From JBFMFE01 sp040752295 (GTDB taxonomy: Bacteria > UBP15 > UBA6099 > JBFMBQ01): DNA of 9,196 nt. Below the pieces are notes generated by a model. That model had not been told where the DNA came from. It was given only the letters and a program-made list of their open reading frames with translations, and made no database searches. The DNA lies in the NCBI GenBank assembly GCA_040752295.1, contig JBFMFE010000080.1:1-9196 (forward strand), given 5' to 3'. This document shows positions 1-7,477 of the stretch, in pieces (the first letter of the stretch is position 1; every line of letters starts with the position of its first letter). Both the position numbers and the translations under genes were made by a program.

Positions 1-1
1 G

Positions 2-727
2 ATGTACGACCGGGGGCACTCCGCCGCTTCCGCCATGGCGCCGGGAGAGGTTGACTGGAACGGGCTTTTCGCCGGGAGAGGGGTGAGGTGGTTTCATCTC
101 GGCGGCATCTTCACCGCGCTCAGCGATACCACCGCGGCTGTGGCGAAGGAAGCCGTGTCGGCGGCGCACAAAGCCGGAACCGTTGTTTCATACGACCTTA
201 ACTTCCGCTCGACGCTGTGGTCGTCGGGGAAAGCGCGGAAAGTAACAAAACCGCTGATTAAATACGTGGACTGCCTCATCGGAAACGAGGAGGATTTTCA
301 GAAAGTGCTCGGTTTTGAAGTGGAAGGAACGGATGAGACTCTCCGGCGTCTTCCCGTCAGGAGCTACAAAATGATGGTAGATAAAGTTACAAAATCTTAT
401 AAAAACCTGAACGTGGCGGCGACTACTTTACGCGAGGTGAGAAGCGGTCTTCTAAATAACTGGAGCGCGGTGATGTACTGCGACGGACGGTTTTACGAGT
501 CGAGACGGTACGATAACCTCGAGATAGAAGACAGGGTCGGCGGAGGAGACGGTTTCTGCAGCGGTTTGGCATGGGGTTTTCTCAACGGTAAGTCTCCCGA
601 AGAATGTGTTGAACTCGGCGCAGCCCATGGCGCGCTGCTTCAGAGCACGCGCGGCGACACGAGCATGATAAACCTTGACGAACTTTTGCACATCGTAAAA
701 GGAGGCACTGCGAGGATAAAACGCTGA
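2..727 (+). CDS. kdgK: PfkB-family sugar kinase, probably 2-keto-3-deoxygluconate kinase (5' truncated by window edge)
   Basis: This is the C-terminal 241 residues of a ribokinase/PfkB-family kinase. Family members in this clade are about 340-365 residues, so roughly 100-120 N-terminal residues lie off the left edge, and the first ATG is an internal codon. Visible blocks are YDRGHSAASAM near the start, SYDLNFRSTLW (about residues 63-73), the GNEEDF stretch (94-99), ATTLREVRS (140-148), and DRVGGGDGFCSGL (177-189). The last block is the PfkB signature 2, with the catalytic-base Asp in GGGD; GGGDGF replaces the commoner GAGDxF, as in many KDG-kinase-like relatives. The family phosphorylates 2-keto-3-deoxygluconate to KDPG with ATP in the cytoplasm. 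The downstream tagaturonate epimerase supports a role in hexuronate breakdown. Family membership is secure; KDG as substrate is inferred from similarity and neighbourhood. Confidence 0.85.
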   Translation: MYDRGHSAASAMAPGEVDWNGLFAGRGVRWFHLGGIFTALSDTTAAVAKEAVSAAHKAGTVVSYDLNFRSTLWSSGKARKVTKPLIKYVDCLIGNEEDFQKVLGFEVEGTDETLRRLPVRSYKMMVDKVTKSYKNLNVAATTLREVRSGLLNNWSAVMYCDGRFYESRRYDNLEIEDRVGGGDGFCSGLAWGFLNGKSPEECVELGAAHGALLQSTRGDTSMINLDELLHIVKGGTARIKR

Positions 728-746
728 TTAAAAGCTTCGAAAAATG

Positions 747-775
747 TTGCATAATATCAAAATATATTATATAAT
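747..775 (+). promoter_or_regulatory. Candidate sigma-70 promoter for uxaE
   Basis: TTGCAT at 747-752 and a perfect TATAAT at 770-775 are separated by 17 bp inside an AT-rich spacer (728-859). Transcription would start near 782 and give a leader of about 78 nt before the uxaE start. No stem-loop terminator is visible after the kinase gene, so readthrough from the kinase is also possible. AT-rich DNA produces chance TATAAT matches, so this is a prediction only. Confidence 0.45.
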
Positions 776-859
776 TTTGCTTTATGCGTTATGTTGTCAT
801 TTATGCATCATTGTATTTCATAGTATAGATATATTGTTAATGTAGTTCAATAAAATAAT

Positions 860-2467
860 ATGAACCGTCTTTCGGAAATACTTTCATCTTTAAAGGCTCC
901 TCAAGGCTCACGTCTCGAATCTCCCCTCAGAGACACAGTGGAGGAGTGGCTGAACACTCTTGTTGCGCCGGCGAGAGTCTATTCCGACTCCATCTCGGGG
1001 ATGGAGGGCGGTATTGCGGCAATGGTGCGCGCTGGAGACGATGACGTGGTTTCGGCGGTGTGCGCGGTCGGAAAAGCTCCCGCATGGCACTCCGGTTTTG
1101 ACGGTGACAGGCTAAAAACGGGTGAGATACGGGTTACATACGCTCGATACTCCGAAAAAAACGCCTCCCATCTCAGAAATACGGTCCCCTGGCTGAAACC
1201 CCGCCCCATCGGCTTGAAACCTTCTTTCGGATTCGGCGACCGCACGGGGCTTGCCACCCCCGGACATGCCGCCGCGGCGGCTGACTACAGGGATCGCATC
1301 GTCCCCGTTTTCCAGCAACAGTCAATGAGGGAAATGTCGAGAACGCACAGAACTCCCGCAGAAGTTATGAACGACGCCGCATGGGGGCTTTTCCGCGCGG
1401 GGTGGGATACACCCTTCTGCGCCGACGCCGACCATCTGAAGACCGCCGAAGACGTGGACGCCGCCGCGGGGGCGGGGTTCGTGTTCTTCACCATCGATCC
1501 ATCCGACCACGTTGACGCCGGCGCCGACGACTGCGACGCCGGCGGAGTGAACGCCGCGTTTGAAAAACTTGTCGGGGACGGTGTAGAAGGCGCGGGAGAC
1601 GTTCTGAAACTTTACTCGGGCGCAAGGTACAGGATCGAAAGTTCACATGAGGCGTTCGAAATAACGTTCGATGAGCTGCCGCTCAAGCGCGCGGCGGTGA
1701 AGTACGCGAGGGCGATCGCCCATGCCGTGGAGATGAGCGAACGTATAGCGCGCGCGATGGGCGGCAGCGCGTTTGAGATGGAACTTTCGGTGGACGAGAC
1801 CGCCCGTTCCACTTCCGTCCTGGAGCATCTTTTCATCGGACTCGAGCTGAAGCGCAGGGGCGTGAGGGTCGTCAGTTTAGCCCCGCGTTTCGTGGGCGGG
1901 TTTGAAAAGGGCGTGGACTACAAAGGCGATCTGACCCGTTTCAGAGCCGATTTAAGACGTCACGCCGCCGTCGCCCGCTTCTGCGGTCCTTACAAGATCG
2001 GCGTCCACAGCGGCAGCGACAAGCTTTCCGTCTATCCCGCCCTGGGCGAGGAATGCAGCGGGCTTTTCCACGTCAAGACCGCGGGCACGAGCTATCTTGA
2101 AGCCCTGAGGGTCGCGGCGCGCGCCGACGCCGCGCTCTTCAGGGAGATAATCGCCTTTTCGAGGGAACGATTCGACGCCGACAGGGCGTCGTATCACGTT
2201 TCCTCGCGGCTCGACCGCGTCGCCCCGCCCGGGCGCCTCGGAGATGAAGACCTCGAGAGCGTGTACCTGGACGGAGACGACGGCAGGCAGGTTCTGCACG
2301 TCGCGTTCGGCTCCGTTCTCACGGCAGGGTCCGGCGGCTCGTACGTTTTCCGCGACCGCCTCAAGTCGGTCCTCCGCCGCAGCGACGCCCTCCACGTCGA
2401 GATTCTGAAGCGCCATTTCAGGCGTCATCTCGACGCGCTCACCAGGCGCGCCGGCGGCGGTTTCTGA
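860..2467 (+). CDS. uxaE: Tagaturonate epimerase UxaE
   Basis: The 535-residue product resembles the UxaE family, which interconverts D-tagaturonate and D-fructuronate by C3 epimerisation. It lets galacturonate enter the fructuronate/mannonate route instead of the altronate route. The C-terminal half carries the recognisable family blocks: ELSVDET (about residues 307-313), SLAPRFVGGFEKGVDY (338-353), GVHSGSDKLSVYP (380-392) and HVKTAGTSYLEALR (404-417). I do not assign individual catalytic residues. The N-terminal half is less conserved, and the protein is somewhat longer than I expect for the family. The start at 860 is the only convenient ATG but has no Shine-Dalgarno sequence; the upstream bases are A/T-only for about 12 nt. 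It follows the KDG-type kinase by 132 nt on the same strand, which fits a hexuronate cluster. Convergent with the DUF2283 gene. Confidence 0.87.
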   Translation: MNRLSEILSSLKAPQGSRLESPLRDTVEEWLNTLVAPARVYSDSISGMEGGIAAMVRAGDDDVVSAVCAVGKAPAWHSGFDGDRLKTGEIRVTYARYSEKNASHLRNTVPWLKPRPIGLKPSFGFGDRTGLATPGHAAAAADYRDRIVPVFQQQSMREMSRTHRTPAEVMNDAAWGLFRAGWDTPFCADADHLKTAEDVDAAAGAGFVFFTIDPSDHVDAGADDCDAGGVNAAFEKLVGDGVEGAGDVLKLYSGARYRIESSHEAFEITFDELPLKRAAVKYARAIAHAVEMSERIARAMGGSAFEMELSVDETARSTSVLEHLFIGLELKRRGVRVVSLAPRFVGGFEKGVDYKGDLTRFRADLRRHAAVARFCGPYKIGVHSGSDKLSVYPALGEECSGLFHVKTAGTSYLEALRVAARADAALFREIIAFSRERFDADRASYHVSSRLDRVAPPGRLGDEDLESVYLDGDDGRQVLHVAFGSVLTAGSGGSYVFRDRLKSVLRRSDALHVEILKRHFRRHLDALTRRAGGGF

Positions 2468-2523
2468 GATGGATTCCGTGGACGGCGCGGGGCGACAGGT
2501 TCACGCCGCGCCGCCGGCGCGCC
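2445..2523. repeat. Inverted repeat overlapping the uxaE 3' end
   Basis: GGCGCGCCGGCGG at 2445-2457 (inside the last codons of uxaE) is perfectly complementary, reversed, to 2511-2523. Between them lies a second 7-bp stem, GGCGCGG at 2484-2490 with CCGCGCC at 2506-2512. Its last two bases overlap the right outer arm, so the two folds compete. There is no T-tract after the structure on either strand, so it is not a standard intrinsic terminator. It may act as a transcript-end structure between the convergent uxaE and DUF2283 genes. The high GC and simple CG/CCGG composition raise the chance of coincidence. Confidence 0.4.
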
Positions 2524-2584
2524 CGTGGAACGCGTCGTCCGCGCCGACTGCGGCAAAATCCTTGACCCGGCGTTTTCCGGCGTT

Positions 2585-2794
2585 TCACGAAACCGCGGAA
2601 GGTACCAGCTCAAGCTTATACAACGAACTTATCGGAAATTTCTTTGCGGCATCAAGCACTTCTATGGCTACTATCTCGCCTTTGCCGGTTGTATGGAGAA
2701 CGACCCCCTCGGCGATTTCCACTCCGCCTTCGGGTTTCTTCGAAGACATCTGTATGTATGCGGCGTCGGGTTCCTTATCGTATTTGACCTTCAA
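2585..2794 (-). CDS. DUF2283 family small protein
   Basis: The 69-residue product matches the DUF2283 pattern: it begins KVKYDKEPDAAYIQM (usual form K-Y-D-x-E-x-D-x-x-Y-I), then has an EGVVLHTTGKGEIVAIEVLDA block (residues 29-49), typical of these roughly 60-80-residue proteins of unknown function. The start must be the TTG at 2792-2794, because an in-frame TGA lies two codons upstream and the conserved N-terminus begins exactly there. A weak GGTGAG precedes it closely. It lies 55 nt downstream of clpX on the same strand, with no clear terminator between, so cotranscription is possible. DUF2283 genes are often found as solitary genes or near toxin-antitoxin-like genes, but none is seen here. 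Family call is good; function unknown. Confidence 0.8.
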   Translation of the reverse strand: MKVKYDKEPDAAYIQMSSKKPEGGVEIAEGVVLHTTGKGEIVAIEVLDAAKKFPISSLYKLELVPSAVS

Positions 2795-2849
2795 AACTCA
2801 CCGTTCTGCATTTCTTCCCCTGCCCGCGATCCGGTGATTCCCCGATCTT

Positions 2850-4130
2850 TTATCCGGCGCCTTCCTTGCGCACCTTCTTTTTCGCCTGGGCTTTCTCGTA
2901 GGACAGGATCGGCAGTTCCTCAAGCTCGTCCACGTGCACCTTGTCTATTATGCACTTCTTGACGCCCTTGCGCGTCGGCACTTCGTACATGAGGTCCACC
3001 ATGAGCGTCTCCATTATGGTGCGCAGTCCGCGCGCGCCCGTCTTGCGCTCCATCGCTTTCTTCGCTATCGAACGCAGGGCATCGTCCGTGAACTGAAGCT
3101 CCACCCCGTCGAGCTGGAGCAGTTTCTTGTACTGCTTCGTCAGCGCGTTCTTCGGGTCCACAAGTATCTTGACGAGAGCCTCCTCGGAGAGCGGCTCGAG
3201 GGTGGCGACCACGGGGAGGCGCCCTATGAACTCGGGGATCAGTCCGTACTTCAGCAGGTCGTCGGGTATGACGTGACGCAGCGTCTCTCCGACGTTCTCC
3301 GGCGTCCGCTCCTTTTTCGGAGAGCGGAAACCCATGGTCTGGTATCCGATGCGGCTGCGGATGAGGTCCACTATCCCCTCGAACGCGCCGCCGCAGATGA
3401 ATAGTATGTTCGTCGTGTCAATCTGTATGAAGTCCTGGTTCGGATGCTTTCTGCCGCCCTGGGGCGGAACGTTCGCGACCGTCCCCTCGATTATCTTCAG
3501 CAGCGCCTGCTGCACACCCTCCCCGGACACGTCGCGCGTGATGGACGGGTTGTCGGTTTTCCTTGCGATCTTGTCTATCTCGTCTATGTACACTATGCCA
3601 CGGGAAGCCTTCTTGACGTCGTAGTCGGCGCCCTGAATCAGCCTCAGGAGTATGTTCTCCACGTCCTCGCCGACGTAGCCGGCTTCCGTCAGGGACGTGG
3701 CGTCCGCTATGGCGAACGGCACGTCGAGCATCTTCGCGAGCGTCTGCGCCATGAGCGTCTTGCCGGTCCCCGTCGGTCCTATCAGCAGTATGTTGCTCTT
3801 CTGTATCTCCACGTCCTCGATTGAATCGCCGGCGTTTATCCGCTTGTAGTGGTTGTACACCGCCACCGACAGTATCTTCTTCGCCGACTCCTGGCTGATC
3901 ACGTACGAGTTCAGGAACGCGTGTATCTCCGCGGGCTTGGGCACGTCGCGGAATTCCATCTCGCCCTCGGTCGGACGGTACAGTTCCTCCTCGATGATCT
4001 CGTTGCACAGGTCTATGCATTCCTCGCAGATGTACACTCCGGGACCCGCCACCAGCTTCTTCACCTGCTCCTGGCTTTTTCCGCAGAACGAGCACCTCAG
4101 CTTCGATTTGTCGTCCGTGAACTTAAACAT
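2850..4130 (-). CDS. clpX: ATP-dependent Clp protease ATP-binding subunit ClpX
   Basis: Full-length 426-residue AAA+ unfoldase that recognises tagged substrates and feeds them into ClpP in the cytoplasm. In order: an N-terminal zinc-binding domain with four Cys (C13, C16, C35, C38); Walker A GPTGTGKT (118-125); pore loop GYVG (151-154); Walker B IVYIDEID (179-186); RKH loop (227-229); the arginine-finger region PEFIGRLP (about 299-306, R304); and sensor-2 GARGLR (365-370). The ClpP-docking loop, IGF in E. coli, appears to read MGF here (266-268), a conservative variant. The ATG at 4130 is preceded by GGGAGG with 4-nt spacing. It starts 30 nt after the clpP stop, the classic tig-clpP-clpX order. 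Confidence 0.98.
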   Translation of the reverse strand: MFKFTDDKSKLRCSFCGKSQEQVKKLVAGPGVYICEECIDLCNEIIEEELYRPTEGEMEFRDVPKPAEIHAFLNSYVISQESAKKILSVAVYNHYKRINAGDSIEDVEIQKSNILLIGPTGTGKTLMAQTLAKMLDVPFAIADATSLTEAGYVGEDVENILLRLIQGADYDVKKASRGIVYIDEIDKIARKTDNPSITRDVSGEGVQQALLKIIEGTVANVPPQGGRKHPNQDFIQIDTTNILFICGGAFEGIVDLIRSRIGYQTMGFRSPKKERTPENVGETLRHVIPDDLLKYGLIPEFIGRLPVVATLEPLSEEALVKILVDPKNALTKQYKKLLQLDGVELQFTDDALRSIAKKAMERKTGARGLRTIMETLMVDLMYEVPTRKGVKKCIIDKVHVDELEELPILSYEKAQAKKKVRKEGAG

Positions 4131-4160
4131 GGCTCCTCCCCGCCGCCCGTGTTTGGGGGG

Positions 4161-4757
4161 TCATCCCCGCTCGGCGCTTGTAAGCACTGTGTCTATCAGC
4201 CCGTATTCCTTCGCTTCCTGCGGCGACATGAAGTAGTCGCGGTCCGTGTCCTTCGAAATCTTATCCTCCGGCTGCCCGGTGTGCTCCGCCAGTATCTCGT
4301 TTATCCTGCTCCGTATCTTGAGTATCTCCCTCGCGTGTATGTCTATGTCCGCCGCGGCGCCCTGGAAGCCCCCCATGGGCTGGTGTATCAGTATCCGCGA
4401 GTTGGGCAGCGCGTACCTCTTCCCCTTCGCGCCTGCGGCGAGCAGTACCGCACCCATGCTGGATGCCTGCCCTATGCATATTGTGGACACGTCCGGCTTC
4501 AGCACCCTCATCGCGTCGTATATGGCAAGCCCCGCCGAGACCGACCCGCCCGGCGTGTTGACGTACAGGTCTATGTCCTTGTTCGTGTCTTCTTTTTCGA
4601 GGAACAGAAGCTGCGCGATCACAACGTTCGCCACCTCGTCGTTGATCGGCGTCCCTAAAAACACTATCCGGTCCTTGAGCAGGCGCGAATAGATGTCGTA
4701 CGAGCGCTCCCCGCGGCTCGTCTGTTCGATGACAAACGGTATAAGCTGACCTTTCAT
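4161..4757 (-). CDS. clpP: ATP-dependent Clp protease proteolytic subunit ClpP
   Basis: The 198-residue serine peptidase (family S14) forms the tetradecameric chamber that degrades substrates delivered by ClpX. The catalytic triad is visible: S100 in the QASSMGAVLLAAG block, H125 in ILIHQPMGG, and D174 in TDRDYF, spaced as in E. coli (S97/H122/D171). YVNTPGGSVSAGLAIYD (65-81) supplies the oxyanion-hole glycines. Length is normal. The ATG at 4757 overlaps the tig TGA as ATGA (4 nt shared), so the two are probably translationally coupled; a GGAG lies about 8 nt upstream inside the end of tig. It is followed at 30 nt by clpX, so chaperone, peptidase and unfoldase are likely made from one transcript. 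Confidence 0.98.
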   Translation of the reverse strand: MKGQLIPFVIEQTSRGERSYDIYSRLLKDRIVFLGTPINDEVANVVIAQLLFLEKEDTNKDIDLYVNTPGGSVSAGLAIYDAMRVLKPDVSTICIGQASSMGAVLLAAGAKGKRYALPNSRILIHQPMGGFQGAAADIDIHAREILKIRSRINEILAEHTGQPEDKISKDTDRDYFMSPQEAKEYGLIDTVLTSAERG

Positions 4758-6106
4758 CCTTCCGTGCTCTCCTTTCCGGCGGGTTTCGTTCCCTGCGCGG
4801 ACGCGGGCGTCAATTTGACGTTCCGGCGCAGCAGGTCAAGCACCTTGTTTTCCTTTAAAGTATAATTCACGCGGTCGAGAAACTCCCCGTTCTTCATTAA
4901 TTTCTTCATCTCGTGGCTGGACAGCCTTTTCGCGGCGGCGTACTTTGCAAGCTCCAGCTTGATCTCTTCATCCGTTATCTCCATGCCCTCGCGGTGGAAA
5001 ATCTCGTCCGTTATCAGCGAAAACGCCACCCGCCGCCCGCTCGCGGCTTTTTCCTCTTCACGCCACCGCTCATAGGTAAGCCCGCGCGACCGCAGGTAGT
5101 CGTCCAGCGTCTGACCCCTGTCCACGAGTATCCGCTCCAGGGCGAACTGGTTGTTCCTCAAGTCACGCTCGATCAGCCGCGACGGAATCCTGATCTCGCT
5201 CCCGCCGATCAGCCTGTCCACTATCATCGTCCGTATCCGCTGTTCCTTCTCGTATCCCTTGTACGCCCTGAGGTTCGCCTCCGTCATCCCGCGGAAATCC
5301 TCCACGCTCCTGCAGTCGTGTTCCTTCACAAGCTCGTCCGTAAGCTCCGGTATCTCCCTCGAAAAAATCTTCTTCACCGTCACGGTCGCGTTCATCGTCC
5401 TGCCCGCGAGTTTTTCGTTGTGGTAGTTGTCGGGATACGCGACGTCGAAACTCTTCTCCTCGAGTTCCTTCATCCCCGCGACCTGCTTTTCTATCTCGGG
5501 AAGGACGGACTTTTCGCCGAGGGCGACCGTCGCTTCCTGCCTCTCGAACGGCGGGGCGTCCGCCCCCGCGCCCGGTTCCCGCAGCACGTACGCGATGCTC
5601 ACGAGATCGCCGTCCCCGCAGACCCTGTCCCCGGCGGGGACGATCCTCGCCTTGCTCTTGAGAAAGTCGTCTATCGCTTCCTGCACTTCCCCGGGCGTCA
5701 CTTCCACTTCCGTGTCCATCTCGATGGCTATCTCGCCGTAGTCGGCAAGTTTCAGTTCGGGCAGCACCTCGACGACCGCCTTCACCGTGAGCGGTTTTCC
5801 CTCCTCGAGCGACGGCGGGGCGTCGAACCGGGGGCTTTCTACCGGGATGACCTTCGTCTGCCGGACGGCGTCGCGTACGGCGCGCGGAAGAAGCTCCTGA
5901 AGCGCCTGCTCCATCAGGTTCTCCCTCCCGACCGACGCAAGAAGAACCTCGCGGGGGACCCTGCCCGCGCGGAACCCCTTCACTTTTGTCCCGGCGGCGA
6001 GCTTTCTCAGCGTCTCCCGGAGCGTCCTGTCAACTTCCTCCGCCGGCACCGTTATGTCGAGGGAGACCCTGAACTCGTCCAGCCGCTCCATGTTCACTTC
6101 GACCAT
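4754..6106 (-). CDS. tig: Trigger factor, ribosome-associated chaperone and peptidyl-prolyl isomerase
   Basis: A 450-residue trigger factor. The ribosome-docking signature GFRAGRVP is at residues 44-51. The FKBP-like PPIase domain lies roughly at 156-246, including VSIAYVLREPG and the NYHNEKLAGR stretch. The C-terminal helical chaperone domain follows to about residue 420, with a charged tail. It binds L23 at the exit tunnel and shields nascent chains. I chose the ATG at 6104-6106 because GGAG (6113-6116) sits 6 nt upstream, and because it places the signature almost exactly as in E. coli (43-50). The in-frame ATG at 6122-6124 would add six residues (MRTESG) but has no SD. Its stop overlaps the clpP start by 4 nt. 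No distinct promoter is seen in the 70 nt between it and tRNA-Gly. Confidence 0.95.
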   Translation of the reverse strand: MVEVNMERLDEFRVSLDITVPAEEVDRTLRETLRKLAAGTKVKGFRAGRVPREVLLASVGRENLMEQALQELLPRAVRDAVRQTKVIPVESPRFDAPPSLEEGKPLTVKAVVEVLPELKLADYGEIAIEMDTEVEVTPGEVQEAIDDFLKSKARIVPAGDRVCGDGDLVSIAYVLREPGAGADAPPFERQEATVALGEKSVLPEIEKQVAGMKELEEKSFDVAYPDNYHNEKLAGRTMNATVTVKKIFSREIPELTDELVKEHDCRSVEDFRGMTEANLRAYKGYEKEQRIRTMIVDRLIGGSEIRIPSRLIERDLRNNQFALERILVDRGQTLDDYLRSRGLTYERWREEEKAASGRRVAFSLITDEIFHREGMEITDEEIKLELAKYAAAKRLSSHEMKKLMKNGEFLDRVNYTLKENKVLDLLRRNVKLTPASAQGTKPAGKESTEG

Positions 6107-6112
6107 TCCGCT

Positions 6113-6116
6113 CTCC
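6113..6116 (-). promoter_or_regulatory. Ribosome binding site that decides the tig start
   Basis: GGAG on the minus strand, 6 nt upstream of the ATG at 6106. It lies between two in-frame ATG codons and so favours the inner one; the outer ATG at 6124 is preceded by an SD-less GAACGAACAGT. Confidence 0.6.
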
Positions 6117-6176
6117 GTTCTCATACTGTTCGTTCAAGCCCGCCGCGAAAGTGCGCGCCGACGGCAAAAAAAATCA

Positions 6177-6248
6177 AGCGGGAGACGGGATTTGAACCCG
6201 CGACCCTCGCCATGGCAAGGCGATGCTCTACCCCTGAGCTACTCCCGC
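6177..6248 (-). tRNA. tRNA-Gly (anticodon GCC)
   Basis: The minus strand folds as a full cloverleaf: acceptor GCGGGAG/CTCCCGC (7 perfect pairs), D-stem GCTC/GAGC, anticodon stem TCGCC/GGCGA, loop TTGCCAT with anticodon GCC, and T-arm GCGGG-TTCAAAT-CCCGT. The discriminator base is U, as expected for bacterial tRNA-Gly. Length is 72 nt and no 3' CCA is encoded, so it needs the CCA-adding enzyme. A run of eight T follows 3 nt after the tRNA on the minus strand. Confidence 0.97.
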
Positions 6249-6318
6249 GCGGTGAGTGACTCCTTTTCTCCGTCAATTCTTCCTCTTTCCTGCGCCTCCT
6301 CTCATTCCCCCGTTCTCG

Positions 6319-6400
6319 TGGGTGAGGAGAGATTTGAACTCTCACGGGTCGCCCCACCAGATCCTAAATCTGGCGCGTCTGCCGGTTCCGCCACTCACCC
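6319..6400 (-). tRNA. tRNA-Leu (anticodon TAG)
   Basis: A class II tRNA, 82 nt. Acceptor GGGTGAG/CTCACCC, anticodon stem CCAGA/TCTGG around loop TTTAGGA (anticodon TAG, reads CUA and related Leu codons), a long variable arm TGGGGCGACCCG, T-arm GAGAG-TTCAAAT-CTCTC, discriminator A. The long variable arm and A73 agree with leucine. No CCA is encoded. It lies 70 nt upstream of tRNA-Gly on the same strand. Confidence 0.97.
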
Positions 6401-6440
6401 GCGCACTCGTCCCGACCCCGGCGTCTCCGCCGGCGCCGTG

Positions 6441-6513
<73 letters not shown>

Positions 6514-6895
6514 GTCGTATCCCTGCACGCTCCGTTTTAACACGAAAAACAGCTTCCTGTAAATATTATATCCGCAAACAGGGCAAAAAAATTACCACGA
6601 CGTCCGAAAAAAACCTCTTTCGGCACAGCGCGGTCACCCGCCGAACGCGGCGTCCGGCGCCCTGAACGCGGTCTCGCGCGAACCTTCCCGGTGTCGGACC
6701 GGCAACTGCGGCGGGCGGCAGACCTGTCCGACCTGTCGGAATCTTCTTCAATAGCCCGCCGGCGGCTTCCGCCGCTCATTCCGGCGCTTTACTGACCGAA
6801 GAATACGCCGACGGGCGCGCAACGCCGCCTCCGAACCGTTTCCATTGCCGTCGGTTTCATGCCGGACTCCGGCTGTAACCGTTGAACGGGCGCCG
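6514..6895. other. Intergenic stretch between HU and the tRNA cluster (382 nt), no gene seen
   Basis: I see no supported coding region here. The minus strand contains, after the HU stop, a small GC hairpin (6861-6873, GCCGG-act-CCGGC) without a T-tract. It then has an inverted pair CCGAAA/TTTCGG at 6604-6623 with a T-rich loop, a T7 run at about 6585-6591, and the TATAAT box at 6565-6570. The T-rich segment may hold the end of the HU transcript, but no textbook terminator is visible. Reading frames through this stretch show no family features. Confidence 0.5.
6565..6570 (-). promoter_or_regulatory. Candidate -10 box for the tRNA cluster (and possibly tig-clpP-clpX)
   Basis: A perfect TATAAT on the minus strand, placing transcription start near 6558, about 45 nt upstream of mature tRNA-Lys. 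The base spacing for a -35 box falls in an AT/T-rich run (AATTTT-like) with poor match to TTGACA, so only the -10 element is convincing. No other promoter candidate was found between the tRNAs and tig. Confidence 0.45.
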
Positions 6896-7186
6896 TCAGG
6901 ATTTTATTTTTCCCCTTTTCAGCGTGTCCTTCAGTGTCTTGCTCGCGCGGAAAGACGCCACGCGGGTCTCGCCGATCTGTATCCTGCCGCCCGTCCGCGG
7001 GTTTACGCCGGTTCTCGGCGCGCGCTTTTTCATCTTGAAAGCCCCGAAACTGCCGATGTTGACTTTCTCGCCCGCAACAAGCCGCTCCGTAATGGTTCTG
7101 AACACACACTCTACCGCCTGCGACGCTTCTTTTTTCGAGACGTCCAGTTTCTCCGCGACTCTGTCTATTAGTTCGAGCTTGTTCAA
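6896..7186 (-). CDS. HU/IHF-family DNA-binding protein
   Basis: A 96-residue histone-like protein that bends and compacts DNA as a dimer. The helical N-terminus is MNKLELIDRVAEKLDVSKKE. The GSFGAF turn (45-50) and the DNA-binding arm RTGVNPRTGGRIQI (58-71), with the conserved intercalating Pro (P63), are all present. A short basic tail, TLKRGKIKS, ends the protein. The start codon is TTG at 7184-7186, preceded by a strong SD, GGAGGT, at 7193-7198 with 6-nt spacing; no in-frame ATG fits. HU and IHF subunits cannot be told apart from this sequence alone. It appears monocistronic, with its own promoter candidate about 110 nt upstream. Confidence 0.95.
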   Translation of the reverse strand: MNKLELIDRVAEKLDVSKKEASQAVECVFRTITERLVAGEKVNIGSFGAFKMKKRAPRTGVNPRTGGRIQIGETRVASFRASKTLKDTLKRGKIKS

Positions 7187-7192
7187 GTGAGC

Positions 7193-7198
7193 ACCTCC
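7193..7198 (-). promoter_or_regulatory. Strong Shine-Dalgarno site supporting the HU TTG start
   Basis: GGAGGT on the minus strand, 6 nt from the TTG at 7186. The GTG overlapping this site is out of frame and runs into TGA within four codons, so TTG is the start. Confidence 0.75.
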
Positions 7199-7301
7199 CT
7201 CGAATGTCTGTATCTCTCCCGCCCTTCCCGTTATTTATGCAGACCGTATCCGGAAAAATTGAGTCGTTCGCGACGGGTCCCGCATCGCATATTAAATTCA
7301 C

Positions 7302-7329
7302 ATTATAACGAAAAATGCCGGACGCGCAA
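7302..7329 (-). promoter_or_regulatory. Candidate sigma-70 promoter for the HU gene
   Basis: On the minus strand, TTGCGC (7324-7329) and perfect TATAAT (7302-7307) are 16 bp apart. The start would be near 7295, giving a leader of about 110 nt. It lies in the 291-nt spacer between the CAT-anticodon tRNA and HU, which otherwise shows no gene. Confidence 0.45.
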
Positions 7330-7477
7330 GAACGCGGTGAAAATAATTTCACTTTTCGCGGCTTCGCGGCGCCTGCAAAGTGGAAATTGCCCATCGGCAG
7401 CCCGCTGCGGAAAATGGGGCTGTCCGGCAACTCATCGCCGACGGCTCGAACTTCCACCGCCGAACGTGCGTCTTCAA

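Noticed and set aside
6122..6124. The upstream ATG as the start of trigger factor
   Set aside because: It has no SD, and the six extra residues shift the ribosome-docking signature away from its usual position; the ATG at 6106 has GGAG at 6-nt spacing.
4913..6259. A 448-codon plus-strand frame
   Set aside because: Antisense to trigger factor and running into tRNA-Gly; composition is typical of an opposite-strand frame, with no domain features.
6808..6854. Inverted pair CCGACGG/CCGTCGG downstream of HU, considered as a terminator
   Set aside because: Only 7 bp with a 33-nt loop in GC-rich DNA and no T-tract; likely by chance.
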